Below the pieces are notes generated by a model. It was not told the DNA's origin. It was given only the letters and a program-made list of their open reading frames with translations, and ran no database searches. DNA of 64,000 nt from Mesorhizobium sp. J8 (GTDB lineage Bacteria; Pseudomonadota; Alphaproteobacteria; Rhizobiales; Rhizobiaceae): contig NZ_AP024109.1 in NCBI RefSeq assembly GCF_016591715.1, positions 4,030,001 to 4,094,000 on the forward strand. Reading direction: 5' to 3'. Each line of letters begins with the position of its first letter. The first letter of the stretch is position 1. The position numbers were made by a program, and so were the translations under genes. Shown piece by piece: positions 53,429-61,807 of this stretch.

Positions 53429-55846
53429 TTATGACCGCAGCCGCTTGCCCTCCGGATCGAAGGGCGGGTGTGCGAGCAGCACCGCGTCATGCGGCCTGCC
53501 CAGAATGGCGACGGTCACCTTGTCGCCGGCCTTGGCAGTTCCGGCCTTGACGTAGCCCATCGCCAGGGACTGATCGACGAAATAGCCATAGGCGCCCGAC
53601 GACACCTGGCCGATCGGCGTTCCGTCCGGCAGGAAGATCGGCTCGCCGCCGGTCGCGTCGGCATCCTTGGTCGAGACGGAAAGCATGATCAGTTCGTCAC
53701 GCGCGGGCTTCTCGGCGACGGCGAGATAGGCGTCGCGATTGAGGAAGTCCTTGTCCGTCTTGATCAGGCGATCGAGCTTGACCTCCTGCGGCCAGTATTC
53801 CGGCGAGTATTCGCGGCTCCAGCTGCCATAGCCCTTCTCGACGCGCAGCGACATCAGCGCCCGCGAACCGACCGGCCCGGCGCCGACTTCCGCGCCGGCC
53901 TTGAGCAGCGCGCGGTAGAGTTCGACCTGGTCGGCGGCCTTGCAGTGCAGTTCCCAGCCGAGATCGCCGGTGAAGGAGACCCTCAGTGCCACCACATCCA
54001 CGCCGGCGACGGTGATCTGGCGCGAGCGCATGAACGGGAAGGCTTCGTTCGACAGGTCGTCATTGGTGAGCCGTTGCAGGAGCTCGCGCGATTTCGGTCC
54101 GGCGACGTTGAAGCCGCCGATATCTTCGGTGCGCGAGCGGAAGGTCGTGCCCTCCGGCAGCGGCACCGATTTGAAGAAGCGCTGGTGGAAGCGCTCGGCC
54201 ATGCCCGAGCCGATCACCATGAACTCGTCTTCCGCCAGCCTGGTCACGGTGAAGTCGCCGGCAATGCCGCCGCGCTTGCCGATCAGCGGCGTGAGGCAGG
54301 AATTGCCGACCTTGGTCGGCATGCGGTTTGCGAACACCGCATTCAGCCAGGCTTCCGCACCCGGACCCTTTGCTTCGTATTTGGCGAAATTGGAGATGTC
54401 GATGATGCCGGCATGTTCGCGCAGCATGCGCGCTTCCCGGCCGACCGGCCCCCACCAGTTCTGGCGCGTGAAGCCGACCGTCTCCTCGCGCGGCTCGCCT
54501 TCCCCTGCGAACCACAGCGGATGCTCCCAACCGAAATTGAGGCCGAAGACGGCGCCCATTTCCTTCTGCATGTCATAGACCGGCCGGGTTCGCACCGGAC
54601 GGCCGGCGGCGCGCTCCTCATTCGGGAAGTGGATCTTGAAACGGTGGCTGTACTGGTCCTGCACGCGGGCCTTGGTGAAGGCCTTGCCGGCCCAATGGCC
54701 GAAGCGCGCCATGTCCCAGCCGAACATGTCGAGCGAAGGCTCGCCCTCGATCATCCATTCGGCCGCAAGTTTGCCCATGCCGCCCGATTGCGAGAAGCCG
54801 GGGATGATGCCGTTGCAGCAGAAATAGTTGCTGAGCTCCGGCGCCGGTCCGAACAGCACGGCGCTGTCGGGCGACCAGATCATCGGCCCGTTGATCACCT
54901 TCTTGACGCCGGCGGCCGCGACCGCCGGCACGCGCTGGATGGCGCGCATCATGTTCTCCTCGATGCGGTCGAGATCGTCGGGAAACAGCTCGTGGCCGAA
55001 ATCCAGCGGGGTTCCTTCCTCGGCCCAGAACTTCATGTTGCGCTCGTAAGCGCCGATCAGCAGCCCCAGGCCCTCCTGGCGCAGGTAATATTCGCCGTCG
55101 CGATCGGCGACCGACGGCAGGCGGCGCCCCATGGAAGCGATTTCGGGAATGGTCTCGGTGACGAAATACTGGTGCTCGGTCGGGATCAGCGGCAGCTGCA
55201 GCCCGGCCATGGCGGCGACCTCCCTGCCCCACAGGCCGGCGGCGTTGACCACCCACTGCGTGCGGATGTCGCCCTTCGGCGTGCGCACGATCCAGCCGCC
55301 GTCGGCTTCCGCCTCGGTCGCCGTGACCGGGGTGAAGCGATGGATCTCGGCGCCGCGCTGGCGCGCGCCCGCGGCGTAAGCTGCCGTCACGCCCGACGGA
55401 TCGACATTGCCGCCCTCCGGCTCATACATGATGCAGCGTATGCCGTCGAAATCGACCAGCGGATGCAGCCGCTCGGCTTCATCCCGGCCGACCTCGTAGA
55501 AATTCATCTTGTAGCGCCGCGCCTTGGCTTCCTGCAGCCTGAGCTGATGCTCGCGCGCTTCCGTCTGGGCAAGATAGAGCGAGCCCGGTTGGAAGATGCC
55601 GCAGCCCTGGCCGGTCTCGGCCTCCAGCTCCTTGTAAAGCGCCATCGTATAATGCTGCAATCGGCTGATGTTGGTGGAATCATGCAGGCCGTGAATGTTG
55701 GCGGCCGCGTGCCATGTCGAACCGGAGGTCAGTTCGTTGCGTTCCAGGAGCACGACGTCCGTCCAGCCGAACTTGGCGAGATGATAGAGGATCGAGCAGC
55801 CGATCAGACCCCCGCCAATGACAACGGCTTGTGCATGAGTACGCAT
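53429..55846 (-). CDS. FAD-dependent dehydrogenase with GcvT domain (dimethylglycine/sarcosine dehydrogenase-like)
   Basis: 805 residues. N-terminal FAD-binding motif VVIGGGLIGCSILYHLAKFG and ELTSGSTWHAAANIHGL near residue 40, where the His probably holds covalent FAD. An FAO-type middle domain is followed from about residue 430 by a GcvT aminomethyltransferase domain with the folate-binding pattern (GLLSVSTKD-like, AMGYVKAGTAKAGDKVTV at the end). The enzyme oxidises an N-methyl amine and passes formaldehyde to tetrahydrofolate. It is on the opposite strand to the sarcosine-oxidase operon but in the same cluster. Confidence 0.9.
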   Translation of the reverse strand: MRTHAQAVVIGGGLIGCSILYHLAKFGWTDVVLLERNELTSGSTWHAAANIHGLHDSTNISRLQHYTMALYKELEAETGQGCGIFQPGSLYLAQTEAREHQLRLQEAKARRYKMNFYEVGRDEAERLHPLVDFDGIRCIMYEPEGGNVDPSGVTAAYAAGARQRGAEIHRFTPVTATEAEADGGWIVRTPKGDIRTQWVVNAAGLWGREVAAMAGLQLPLIPTEHQYFVTETIPEIASMGRRLPSVADRDGEYYLRQEGLGLLIGAYERNMKFWAEEGTPLDFGHELFPDDLDRIEENMMRAIQRVPAVAAAGVKKVINGPMIWSPDSAVLFGPAPELSNYFCCNGIIPGFSQSGGMGKLAAEWMIEGEPSLDMFGWDMARFGHWAGKAFTKARVQDQYSHRFKIHFPNEERAAGRPVRTRPVYDMQKEMGAVFGLNFGWEHPLWFAGEGEPREETVGFTRQNWWGPVGREARMLREHAGIIDISNFAKYEAKGPGAEAWLNAVFANRMPTKVGNSCLTPLIGKRGGIAGDFTVTRLAEDEFMVIGSGMAERFHQRFFKSVPLPEGTTFRSRTEDIGGFNVAGPKSRELLQRLTNDDLSNEAFPFMRSRQITVAGVDVVALRVSFTGDLGWELHCKAADQVELYRALLKAGAEVGAGPVGSRALMSLRVEKGYGSWSREYSPEYWPQEVKLDRLIKTDKDFLNRDAYLAVAEKPARDELIMLSVSTKDADATGGEPIFLPDGTPIGQVSSGAYGYFVDQSLAMGYVKAGTAKAGDKVTVAILGRPHDAVLLAHPPFDPEGKRLRS

Positions 55847-55994
55847 TTTTGAGCTTTCTTCCCTTTGTTCGGCGACTTTTCTCGCGCTCTTCGACAGCGC
55901 TTTGGGATTTCATTTAGCTGACTGATCGATCGCAGTCGCCGGCGAATTCAGGGGCGCAAAACCGCGCCCCTGAATTGGTGTTTGAGCTGTCGGT

Positions 55995-57650
55995 CTAAGC
56001 CTTGTCCAGCCAGACCTTGTCCAGTTGCAGTTCGAACGTCTGGTGCATGCCGAGGTTCTTCACATAGGTGGCATGGTGGCGGTATAGCGAGCGCCAGAAC
56101 GCCTGGACGAGAATGCCGGAGTCTTGCAGGATGAACTCCACGTCCTTCATCAGCTCCTTGCGCTTGGCCGGGTCGGCAATGGCCATCGCCTCGTTGAGCT
56201 TCTTGTCGAACTCCGGATTGGCATAGCCGGACTCGTTCCACGCCTCGCCGCTGCGATAGGCGATCGCCAGCACCTGCACGCCCAGCGGCCGCATGCCCCA
56301 GTCGGTGGTCGACCACGGATATTTCGTCCAGTCGTTCCAGAACGACGAGCCCGGGATGATGGTGCGCTTGACCTTGAATCCCGCGTCGCGCATCTGCGCG
56401 GCGACGACGTCGGCCGGGTCCTTCACATAGTCGGCGTCGTAGGAGATGAGCTCGAACTCGTGATCCGTCTGGCCGGCCTCGGCCATCAGCGCCTTGGCCT
56501 TGGCCAGATCGCGCGGAACCTTGGGCAGCTCGTAATATTCCGGATGGATCGGGCAGACGTGATGGTTCTCGGCGACCTGACCGAGGCCGCTGTAGCCGAG
56601 CTTCAGCACCGTCTCGTTGTCGACCGCGAGCTGAATGGCGTTGCGCACCCGCTTGTCGTCATAGGGCTTGTTGGTGACGTTGGTGCGCAGCACGATCGTA
56701 CCGGCGGTGACCACCTGCTCCTTGACCAGGCCCATGCTGTCATAGAGATCGACCGTGCCGCCGACCGTCTGGTAGTTGCAGTCGATTTCTCCGGCCTCGA
56801 AGGCGCTGCCGATGGCCGGGTTGGAGGCATCCGATCCGTAGTCGACCCAGTCGACGCCGTCGAGATAGGGCTCGCCGCCGAACCAGGTGAAGTCCTTGCG
56901 CCGGCGCACCGAGGCGGACTCGCCGACCTTGTAGGAGATCAGCTCATAGGGGCCGGTGCCGGGCGTCTTCAGCATATTGGCGCCGTTCTTGTCGAAGTCG
57001 CGATGGACGATGACCGCCGGATAGTCGGAGAAGCCTGGAATGATCGTCACATCCGACTGGCTGCATTTCAGCTTCACCGTATGGTCGTCGACCTTGGTGA
57101 TGGCGCCGGCGGCCGCCTTCTTGGTGGCGGGATCGATCAGCGAACCCATGCGGCCGGCCATCGAATTGCCCTCGGCCGCCTTATCGCACCAGCGCGCGAT
57201 GTTGTAGACGATGTCGTCGGCGTTGAAGTCGTCGCCGTTCGACCATTTCACACCCTTGCGCAGATGCAGCGTGTATTCGGTGGCGTCGTCGCTCACCTCC
57301 CAGCTTTCGACCAGATGGCCCTCGAAGGTGAAGTCCGTGGTGTAGCGGATCATGTAGTCGTTGCACTGGCGCATGACGTTGGCGATTTCCGACCAGTCCC
57401 AGGCGCGCGGATCCTTCATGTCCTTGATGATCATCTGCATCTTCAGGATGCCGCCCTTCTTGCCGGGCAAGGGCGCTGCGGCCTTGGCCGGCTCCATCCC
57501 TGCCATCGAATAGGCGAGCGCTGTGGAAGCGCCCATCACGCTCGCCATGGCCAGGAATTCGCGGCGGTCCATTCCGCCTTTTTTGACTTCGGCTGCGTAG
57601 CTTTCGATGACCGCCGGGACGCGATCACCGTTGCTCTTGAACATTGTCAT
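55995..57650 (-). CDS. ABC transporter solute-binding protein (family 5), Tat-exported
   Basis: 551 residues of the peptide/opine/nickel-binding family 5. The N-terminus has a long cytoplasmic extension and then a twin-arginine signal ([20 protein letters not shown]) before the mature protein begins near [10 protein letters not shown]. The fold includes [25 protein letters not shown] near residue 145 and typical lobes. No permease or ATPase gene of the transporter is beside it; these may lie outside the window or the protein may use partner genes elsewhere. The two Met (57650, 57644) are alternative starts. Confidence 0.87.
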   Translation of the reverse strand: MTMFKSNGDRVPAVIESYAAEVKKGGMDRREFLAMASVMGASTALAYSMAGMEPAKAAAPLPGKKGGILKMQMIIKDMKDPRAWDWSEIANVMRQCNDYMIRYTTDFTFEGHLVESWEVSDDATEYTLHLRKGVKWSNGDDFNADDIVYNIARWCDKAAEGNSMAGRMGSLIDPATKKAAAGAITKVDDHTVKLKCSQSDVTIIPGFSDYPAVIVHRDFDKNGANMLKTPGTGPYELISYKVGESASVRRRKDFTWFGGEPYLDGVDWVDYGSDASNPAIGSAFEAGEIDCNYQTVGGTVDLYDSMGLVKEQVVTAGTIVLRTNVTNKPYDDKRVRNAIQLAVDNETVLKLGYSGLGQVAENHHVCPIHPEYYELPKVPRDLAKAKALMAEAGQTDHEFELISYDADYVKDPADVVAAQMRDAGFKVKRTIIPGSSFWNDWTKYPWSTTDWGMRPLGVQVLAIAYRSGEAWNESGYANPEFDKKLNEAMAIADPAKRKELMKDVEFILQDSGILVQAFWRSLYRHHATYVKNLGMHQTFELQLDKVWLDKA

Positions 57651-57827
57651 CGTTGTTCTCCGGTTCAGGGCTTTCCGCCCGTTACATTCCCCTTGCGGCT
57701 CACGATGTTAGGGGCGATGCAAAAATCCCGGAAGGGCTCAAACGGTTACAAACCGCAGAAACGCGGCGCTTGAGGCCTAAAAAAACGATGCCATTGGCCC
57801 GCCGATTTTTTGAAGGGAGCGATGGCG

Positions 57828-58721
57828 CTACGGTCGCGCGGCGTCTTCCCTAGCCCTGGAAAGGATCCATTCCCTGACCGTGCGGGCGATGTTTCCTTTC
57901 GAAAGCTGGCTCTCGGTCAGATAGTAATTCCAGGGACTTGGCGGCCGCACCGGAAACGGCTCGACGAGTAGCCCGCGGCGCATATAGGCATGCGCGAGCG
58001 AGCGTTGCGTGGCGACGAGGCCCGCTCCCATCGCGGCGAGTTCGAGCGCGATGTTGGAGGCGTTGGTCGACAGGCCCTTGTCATGGTCTTCCAGGTCGAC
58101 GCCGAGCGCCTCGGTCACCACCTGCCAGTATTCCTGGCGGCCATGCACGAAGATCCAGTCCACCTTGAGCATGTCCTGCGGCGTCTTCAGCGCATGCTCG
58201 CCCTCGAGCATGCCGGGGGCGCAGAGCAGCACCAGTTCGTCGTTCCAGAGCGGGGTCGCCGCGGGCGGCCGGTCATCGAAGCGCCGCGTCGATATGGTGA
58301 TGTCGGCGATCTGCTCGCTCAAGTCCTCCCAGATCGTGCCGTGCAACACGATCTCGATCTCGGGATGCTTCTTGCGGAACGCTGCCATGCAGCCAGCCAG
58401 CCAGTTTTCTGCAAGGCTCATCGGGCAGGAGACGACCACGGTTTTGTTTCGCGAGGACGCGACGATCGCCTCGGTCGCCTGGTCGATCTGGTCGAGTGCC
58501 TGGCGCAATGTCGGCAGGAACGCCTCTCCCATCTCGGTCAGCTTCAGGCTGCGCGGATAGCGGATGAACAATTGTCGGCCGATATAGTGTTCGAGCGCGC
58601 GCACATGCGTGCTGACCGCGGCCTGCGTGTAGCCCAGTTCCTTGGCCGCCGTGGTGAAGCTCAAATGCCGGGCCGAGCTCTCGAACGAGCGGATATAGTT
58701 CAAGGGGGGTGGCGGCTTCAT
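57828..58721 (-). CDS. LysR family transcriptional regulator
   Basis: 297 residues (GcvA-like). N-terminal winged HTH LSFTTAAKELGYTQAAVSTHVRALE near 20-44, then the periplasmic-binding-protein-like effector domain. Start 58721 (MKPPPPLNYIR) has a strong SD (AGGAG about 6 nt upstream), better than ATG 58748. It is divergent from the PrpD-sox operon, and reads toward the solute-binding protein gene. Probably controls both. Confidence 0.9.
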   Translation of the reverse strand: MKPPPPLNYIRSFESSARHLSFTTAAKELGYTQAAVSTHVRALEHYIGRQLFIRYPRSLKLTEMGEAFLPTLRQALDQIDQATEAIVASSRNKTVVVSCPMSLAENWLAGCMAAFRKKHPEIEIVLHGTIWEDLSEQIADITISTRRFDDRPPAATPLWNDELVLLCAPGMLEGEHALKTPQDMLKVDWIFVHGRQEYWQVVTEALGVDLEDHDKGLSTNASNIALELAAMGAGLVATQRSLAHAYMRRGLLVEPFPVRPPSPWNYYLTESQLSKGNIARTVREWILSRAREDAARP

Positions 58722-58796
58722 CCCGGTCTCCTGCTGCGCATTTCTCATAGCTATTGCATGGGCACTTGGCCGTTCAATCGCAGATAGGCGACATGG

Positions 58797-58864
58797 CATC
58801 AATATTTTTGGCCAAAGCCGCCGAACTAATCGCGTGCCTGCGCGATGAACCCAATTTATTGATG
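58797..58864. promoter_or_regulatory. Spaced inverted repeat in the LysR/PrpD intergenic region
   Basis: CATCAATA (58797-58804) and TATTGATG (58857-58864) are exact inverted copies 52 bp apart, flanking the divergent promoter area between the LysR and PrpD genes. LysR regulators often bind spaced dyads; this is a candidate. Confidence 0.4.
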
Positions 58865-58890
58865 TTGTGAGAAGACAGGGAGAGAAGCGC

Positions 58891-60288
58891 GTGGCTGTGC
58901 CGTCATACCGGCGTGAGGGGCCTGTCGTCCGTTCCGATACGTTCACGCGCCTTGCCGATTTCGCGCTGCGGCGTCCCGCTTCCGTCTTCCCTCAACCGGT
59001 GCTGGAACAGGCGCGCTACCTTTTGCTCGACACGCTGGGCATCGCCGTCGCGGCCGGACCGATGGAAGCAGGCCGGATCGCCCGCGACGCCGCCGTGCTG
59101 CTCTATGGTTCGAGCGATCCGCACCATTCGGCCCGCATGCTGTTCGACGGGCGCCGCGCCAGCATCGCCGGCGCGGCCTATGCCGTCGCCACGCAGACAG
59201 ACAACCTCGATGGCCATGACGGCTACAGCCCCACCAAGGGCCATATCGGCGTGGCGGTGGTGCCGGCGCTTGCAGCGCTCGCGGAAGCGAGGCCAGACCT
59301 CACCGGACCGGAAGCCCTGGCATCGCTGGTCGTCGGGTACGAAGTCGCCGGCCGGGCAGGCATCGCTTTGCACGCAACGGTCGCCGACTACCATACCTCC
59401 GGCGCCTGGAACGCGCTGGGCGTGGCCGCGGTGGCGGCACGCTTGCGGCGGCTCGACGAAGCACAATTGCGCGAGGCTTTGGGCATTGCCGAATATCATG
59501 GTCCGCGCAGCCAGATGATGCGCGAGATCGCCACGCCCACGATGCTGCATGACGGCTCCGGCCCCGGCGCGCTCATCGGCCTATCGGCGGCGGTGCTCGC
59601 CGAACGCGGCTTCACCGGCGCGCCGGCGATCACGGTGGAGGCGCCGGAGGTCGCGACGCACTGGCAGGACCTCGGCGTCTTCTGGCAGTCATTGCATCAG
59701 TATGTGAAGCCTTATCCGATCTGCCGCTGGGCCCATGCGGCGATCGACGCCGTGCGCGGGCTGTGTCTGGCGCACAATCTAGCCCCCTCCGACATCGCCC
59801 ATGTCCAGATCAACAGCTTCCACTATGCGGCGACGCTGTTCGACGGCATGCCGGACACCACCTCGAAGGCGCAATACAGCCTGCGCTTCCCCGTCGCGAC
59901 CTTCATCATCCACCGGCGCATCGGGCTCGAACATATTTCCGGCGCCGGCCTCGCCGACGCCGCGGTCGCCGACATGCTCACCCGCATCACGGTGACCGAA
60001 ACCGAGCGCCACAGCGCCCGCTTCCCGGCTGGCCGCTGGGCCGACGTCGTCATCACGACGACGGACGGCCGCGTGCTGGCATCCGGCGACGTGCATGCGC
60101 GCGGCGGACCGGAAGCGCCGATGTCGAGGCAGGACGTCGAGGCCAAATACATGGAATTCGCAGCTCCCGTGCTCGGACCTGGCCGCGCCGCGGCTATCCG
60201 CGACGCGGTGCTCTCGCTCGACGACCGCGACAGCCGCTTCTCCGATCTGTCTGCGCTGCTCTACGATCCTCCCAAGATTTCGAGCTGA
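58891..60288 (+). CDS. MmgE/PrpD family protein
   Basis: 465 residues. The family (2-methylcitrate dehydratase, cis-aconitate decarboxylase, iminodisuccinate epimerase) is recognised from TQTDNLDGHDGYSPTKGHIGVAVVPALAALAE near residue 110 and WQSLHQYVKPYPICRWAHAAIDA near 265. GTG at 58891 was chosen for the preceding AGGGAGAG; 58867 is a weaker alternative. The stop lies 7 nt before soxB-like, so they are co-transcribed. The chemistry is unknown; an epimerase or dehydratase role on the oxidase's substrate is inferred. Confidence 0.85.
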   Translation: MAVPSYRREGPVVRSDTFTRLADFALRRPASVFPQPVLEQARYLLLDTLGIAVAAGPMEAGRIARDAAVLLYGSSDPHHSARMLFDGRRASIAGAAYAVATQTDNLDGHDGYSPTKGHIGVAVVPALAALAEARPDLTGPEALASLVVGYEVAGRAGIALHATVADYHTSGAWNALGVAAVAARLRRLDEAQLREALGIAEYHGPRSQMMREIATPTMLHDGSGPGALIGLSAAVLAERGFTGAPAITVEAPEVATHWQDLGVFWQSLHQYVKPYPICRWAHAAIDAVRGLCLAHNLAPSDIAHVQINSFHYAATLFDGMPDTTSKAQYSLRFPVATFIIHRRIGLEHISGAGLADAAVADMLTRITVTETERHSARFPAGRWADVVITTTDGRVLASGDVHARGGPEAPMSRQDVEAKYMEFAAPVLGPGRAAAIRDAVLSLDDRDSRFSDLSALLYDPPKISS

Positions 60289-60295
60289 GCGCGCA

Positions 60296-61537
60296 ATGCC
60301 CCTCAGGCTCCTGAAATACGGTCTCAGCAGGGACTATCCGGTGAGCGGCGACATCCCGGCCACGCCCGAGCTGAAGCCGGCCTACGACGTCGTCATCATC
60401 GGCGGCGGCGGACATGGACTGTCCTGCGCGCATCATCTTGCAAAGTACCACGGCATAAAGAGCGTGGCGGTGCTTGAGAAAGCCTATCTTGCCGGCGGCA
60501 ACACTGCGCGCAACACGACTACCATCCGCTCCAACTACATCACGCCGGAAGGCATCGCCTTCTACAAGGAAGGCGTCGAGCTGTTCGAGCGGCTCTCGCA
60601 AGAGCTCGACTTCAACGTCATGTTCTCGCAGCGCGGCCAGCTCACGCTGGCGCATAGCGAGGCCACGATGCGCAGCTTCCACATGCGCGCCGAAATGGGC
60701 AAGCACATGGGCACGCGCACCGAGGTCGTCGACCAGAAGGGCGTCGAGGAGCTCTGTCCGCTGCTGAACATGGACTATGGCGGTCCGCTCGAAATCCTCG
60801 GCGGGCTCTGGCATGCCGACGGCGGAACGGCGCGCCACGATGCCGTCGCCTGGGGCTATGCCGCGCAGGCGTCTCGGCGCGGCGTCGAGATCCACCAGCG
60901 CACCGAGGTGCGGGGCTTCGAGGTCGTCGGCGACCGCGTCCAGGCCGTCAAGACGAACAGGGGTCGCATCGCCTGCGGCCAGGTGCTGATCGCCACCGGC
61001 GGCATGAACTACGACGTCGCGCTGATGGCCGGCGTCGAGCTTCCGATCCGCTGCTATCCGCTGCAGGCGATGGTCACCCAGCCCTTGAAACCGTGGCTCG
61101 ACACGCTGGTTTCGTCAGTGTCGCTGCACACCTATCTCGTCCAGTCCTCGCGCGGCGAAATCGTCATCGGCGGCGGCTCCGATCCCTATCAGCTCTATTC
61201 GACGCGCTCGACGCTCGACATGAAGGAGCATCTCGCCGAAGGCGCCGTACACCTCTTCCCCTTCCTGCAGGGCGTGCGGCTGCTGAGACAATGGGCCGGC
61301 ATCACCGACATGACGCCGGACTACAGCCCGATCATGGGTGCCAGCCCGCTCGCCAACCTTTGGCTCGATTGCGGCTGGGGCACCTGGGGCTTCAAGGCGA
61401 CGCCCGTCGCCGGCAAGCGTATGGCGCAGACGATCGCCGAGGGCCGCGTGCCCGACATCCTGAAACCCTTTGCGTTGGAGCGCTTCGAGACCTTCCGGCT
61501 GCTCAACGAAATGGGCGCAACGGCGGCGAGCCACTGA
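60296..61537 (+). CDS. soxB: Sarcosine oxidase-type subunit beta (FAD-dependent oxidoreductase)
   Basis: 413 residues of the D-amino-acid-oxidase/sarcosine oxidase beta group. The N-terminal FAD motif is DVVIIGGGGHGLSCAHHLAKY near residue 32, followed by LEKAYLAGGNTARNTTTIRSNY. The C-terminal ITDMTPDYSPIMG and DCGWGTWGFKATPVAGKRMA are typical of the heterotetrameric enzyme. It should carry the non-covalent FAD (and covalent FMN) site that oxidises the N-methyl group. Substrate is uncertain. Three nucleotides before soxD. Confidence 0.88.
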   Translation: MPLRLLKYGLSRDYPVSGDIPATPELKPAYDVVIIGGGGHGLSCAHHLAKYHGIKSVAVLEKAYLAGGNTARNTTTIRSNYITPEGIAFYKEGVELFERLSQELDFNVMFSQRGQLTLAHSEATMRSFHMRAEMGKHMGTRTEVVDQKGVEELCPLLNMDYGGPLEILGGLWHADGGTARHDAVAWGYAAQASRRGVEIHQRTEVRGFEVVGDRVQAVKTNRGRIACGQVLIATGGMNYDVALMAGVELPIRCYPLQAMVTQPLKPWLDTLVSSVSLHTYLVQSSRGEIVIGGGSDPYQLYSTRSTLDMKEHLAEGAVHLFPFLQGVRLLRQWAGITDMTPDYSPIMGASPLANLWLDCGWGTWGFKATPVAGKRMAQTIAEGRVPDILKPFALERFETFRLLNEMGATAASH

Positions 61538-61540
61538 TCC

Positions 61541-61807
61541 ATGAAACTGCTCACCTGCCCCATGAACGGCCCGCGCAACATCGACGAGTTCCAGTCCTTC
61601 GGACCGGTGCGCGCGCGGCCCGATCCAAACGCGACCGCCGACAAGGAATGGTCGCGGCATCTGTTCCGCGCGGAAAACCGAAAGGGCATCGTCCTCGAGT
61701 GGTGGCGGCACGTGCCGAGCAATTATTTCTTCCTGGCCGAGCGCGATCTCGTCAGCAACGAGATCATCCGTACCTTCGACGCTTCGCAACTGCGGGACCG
61801 CGCATGA
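61541..61807 (+). CDS. soxD: Sarcosine oxidase-type subunit delta, lacking two zinc-site cysteines
   Basis: 88 residues (MKLLTCPMNGPRNIDEFQSF start). The delta subunit of heterotetrameric sarcosine oxidase normally binds zinc through Cys6, Cys9, a His and a Cys four residues later. Here Cys6 and His57 remain but position 9 is Asn (CPMNG) and the fourth ligand position is also Asn (RHVPSN). The rest of the fold (WSRHLFRAENRKGIVLEWWRH, FLAERDLVSNEI) is as expected. The reading frame is intact, so the change appears real. ATG follows soxB by 3 nt and the stop overlaps soxA by 4 nt. Confidence 0.87.
   Translation: MKLLTCPMNGPRNIDEFQSFGPVRARPDPNATADKEWSRHLFRAENRKGIVLEWWRHVPSNYFFLAERDLVSNEIIRTFDASQLRDRA

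Noticed and set aside
53468..55852. 794-residue ORF on the plus strand
   Set aside because: Antisense to the GcvT-type dehydrogenase, whose FAD and folate motifs are clear; composition is a GC artefact.
61541..61807. Sequencing error as cause of the missing zinc cysteines
   Set aside because: Two separate Cys-to-Asn codon changes in an unbroken frame are unlikely to be random errors, although resequencing is the direct test.
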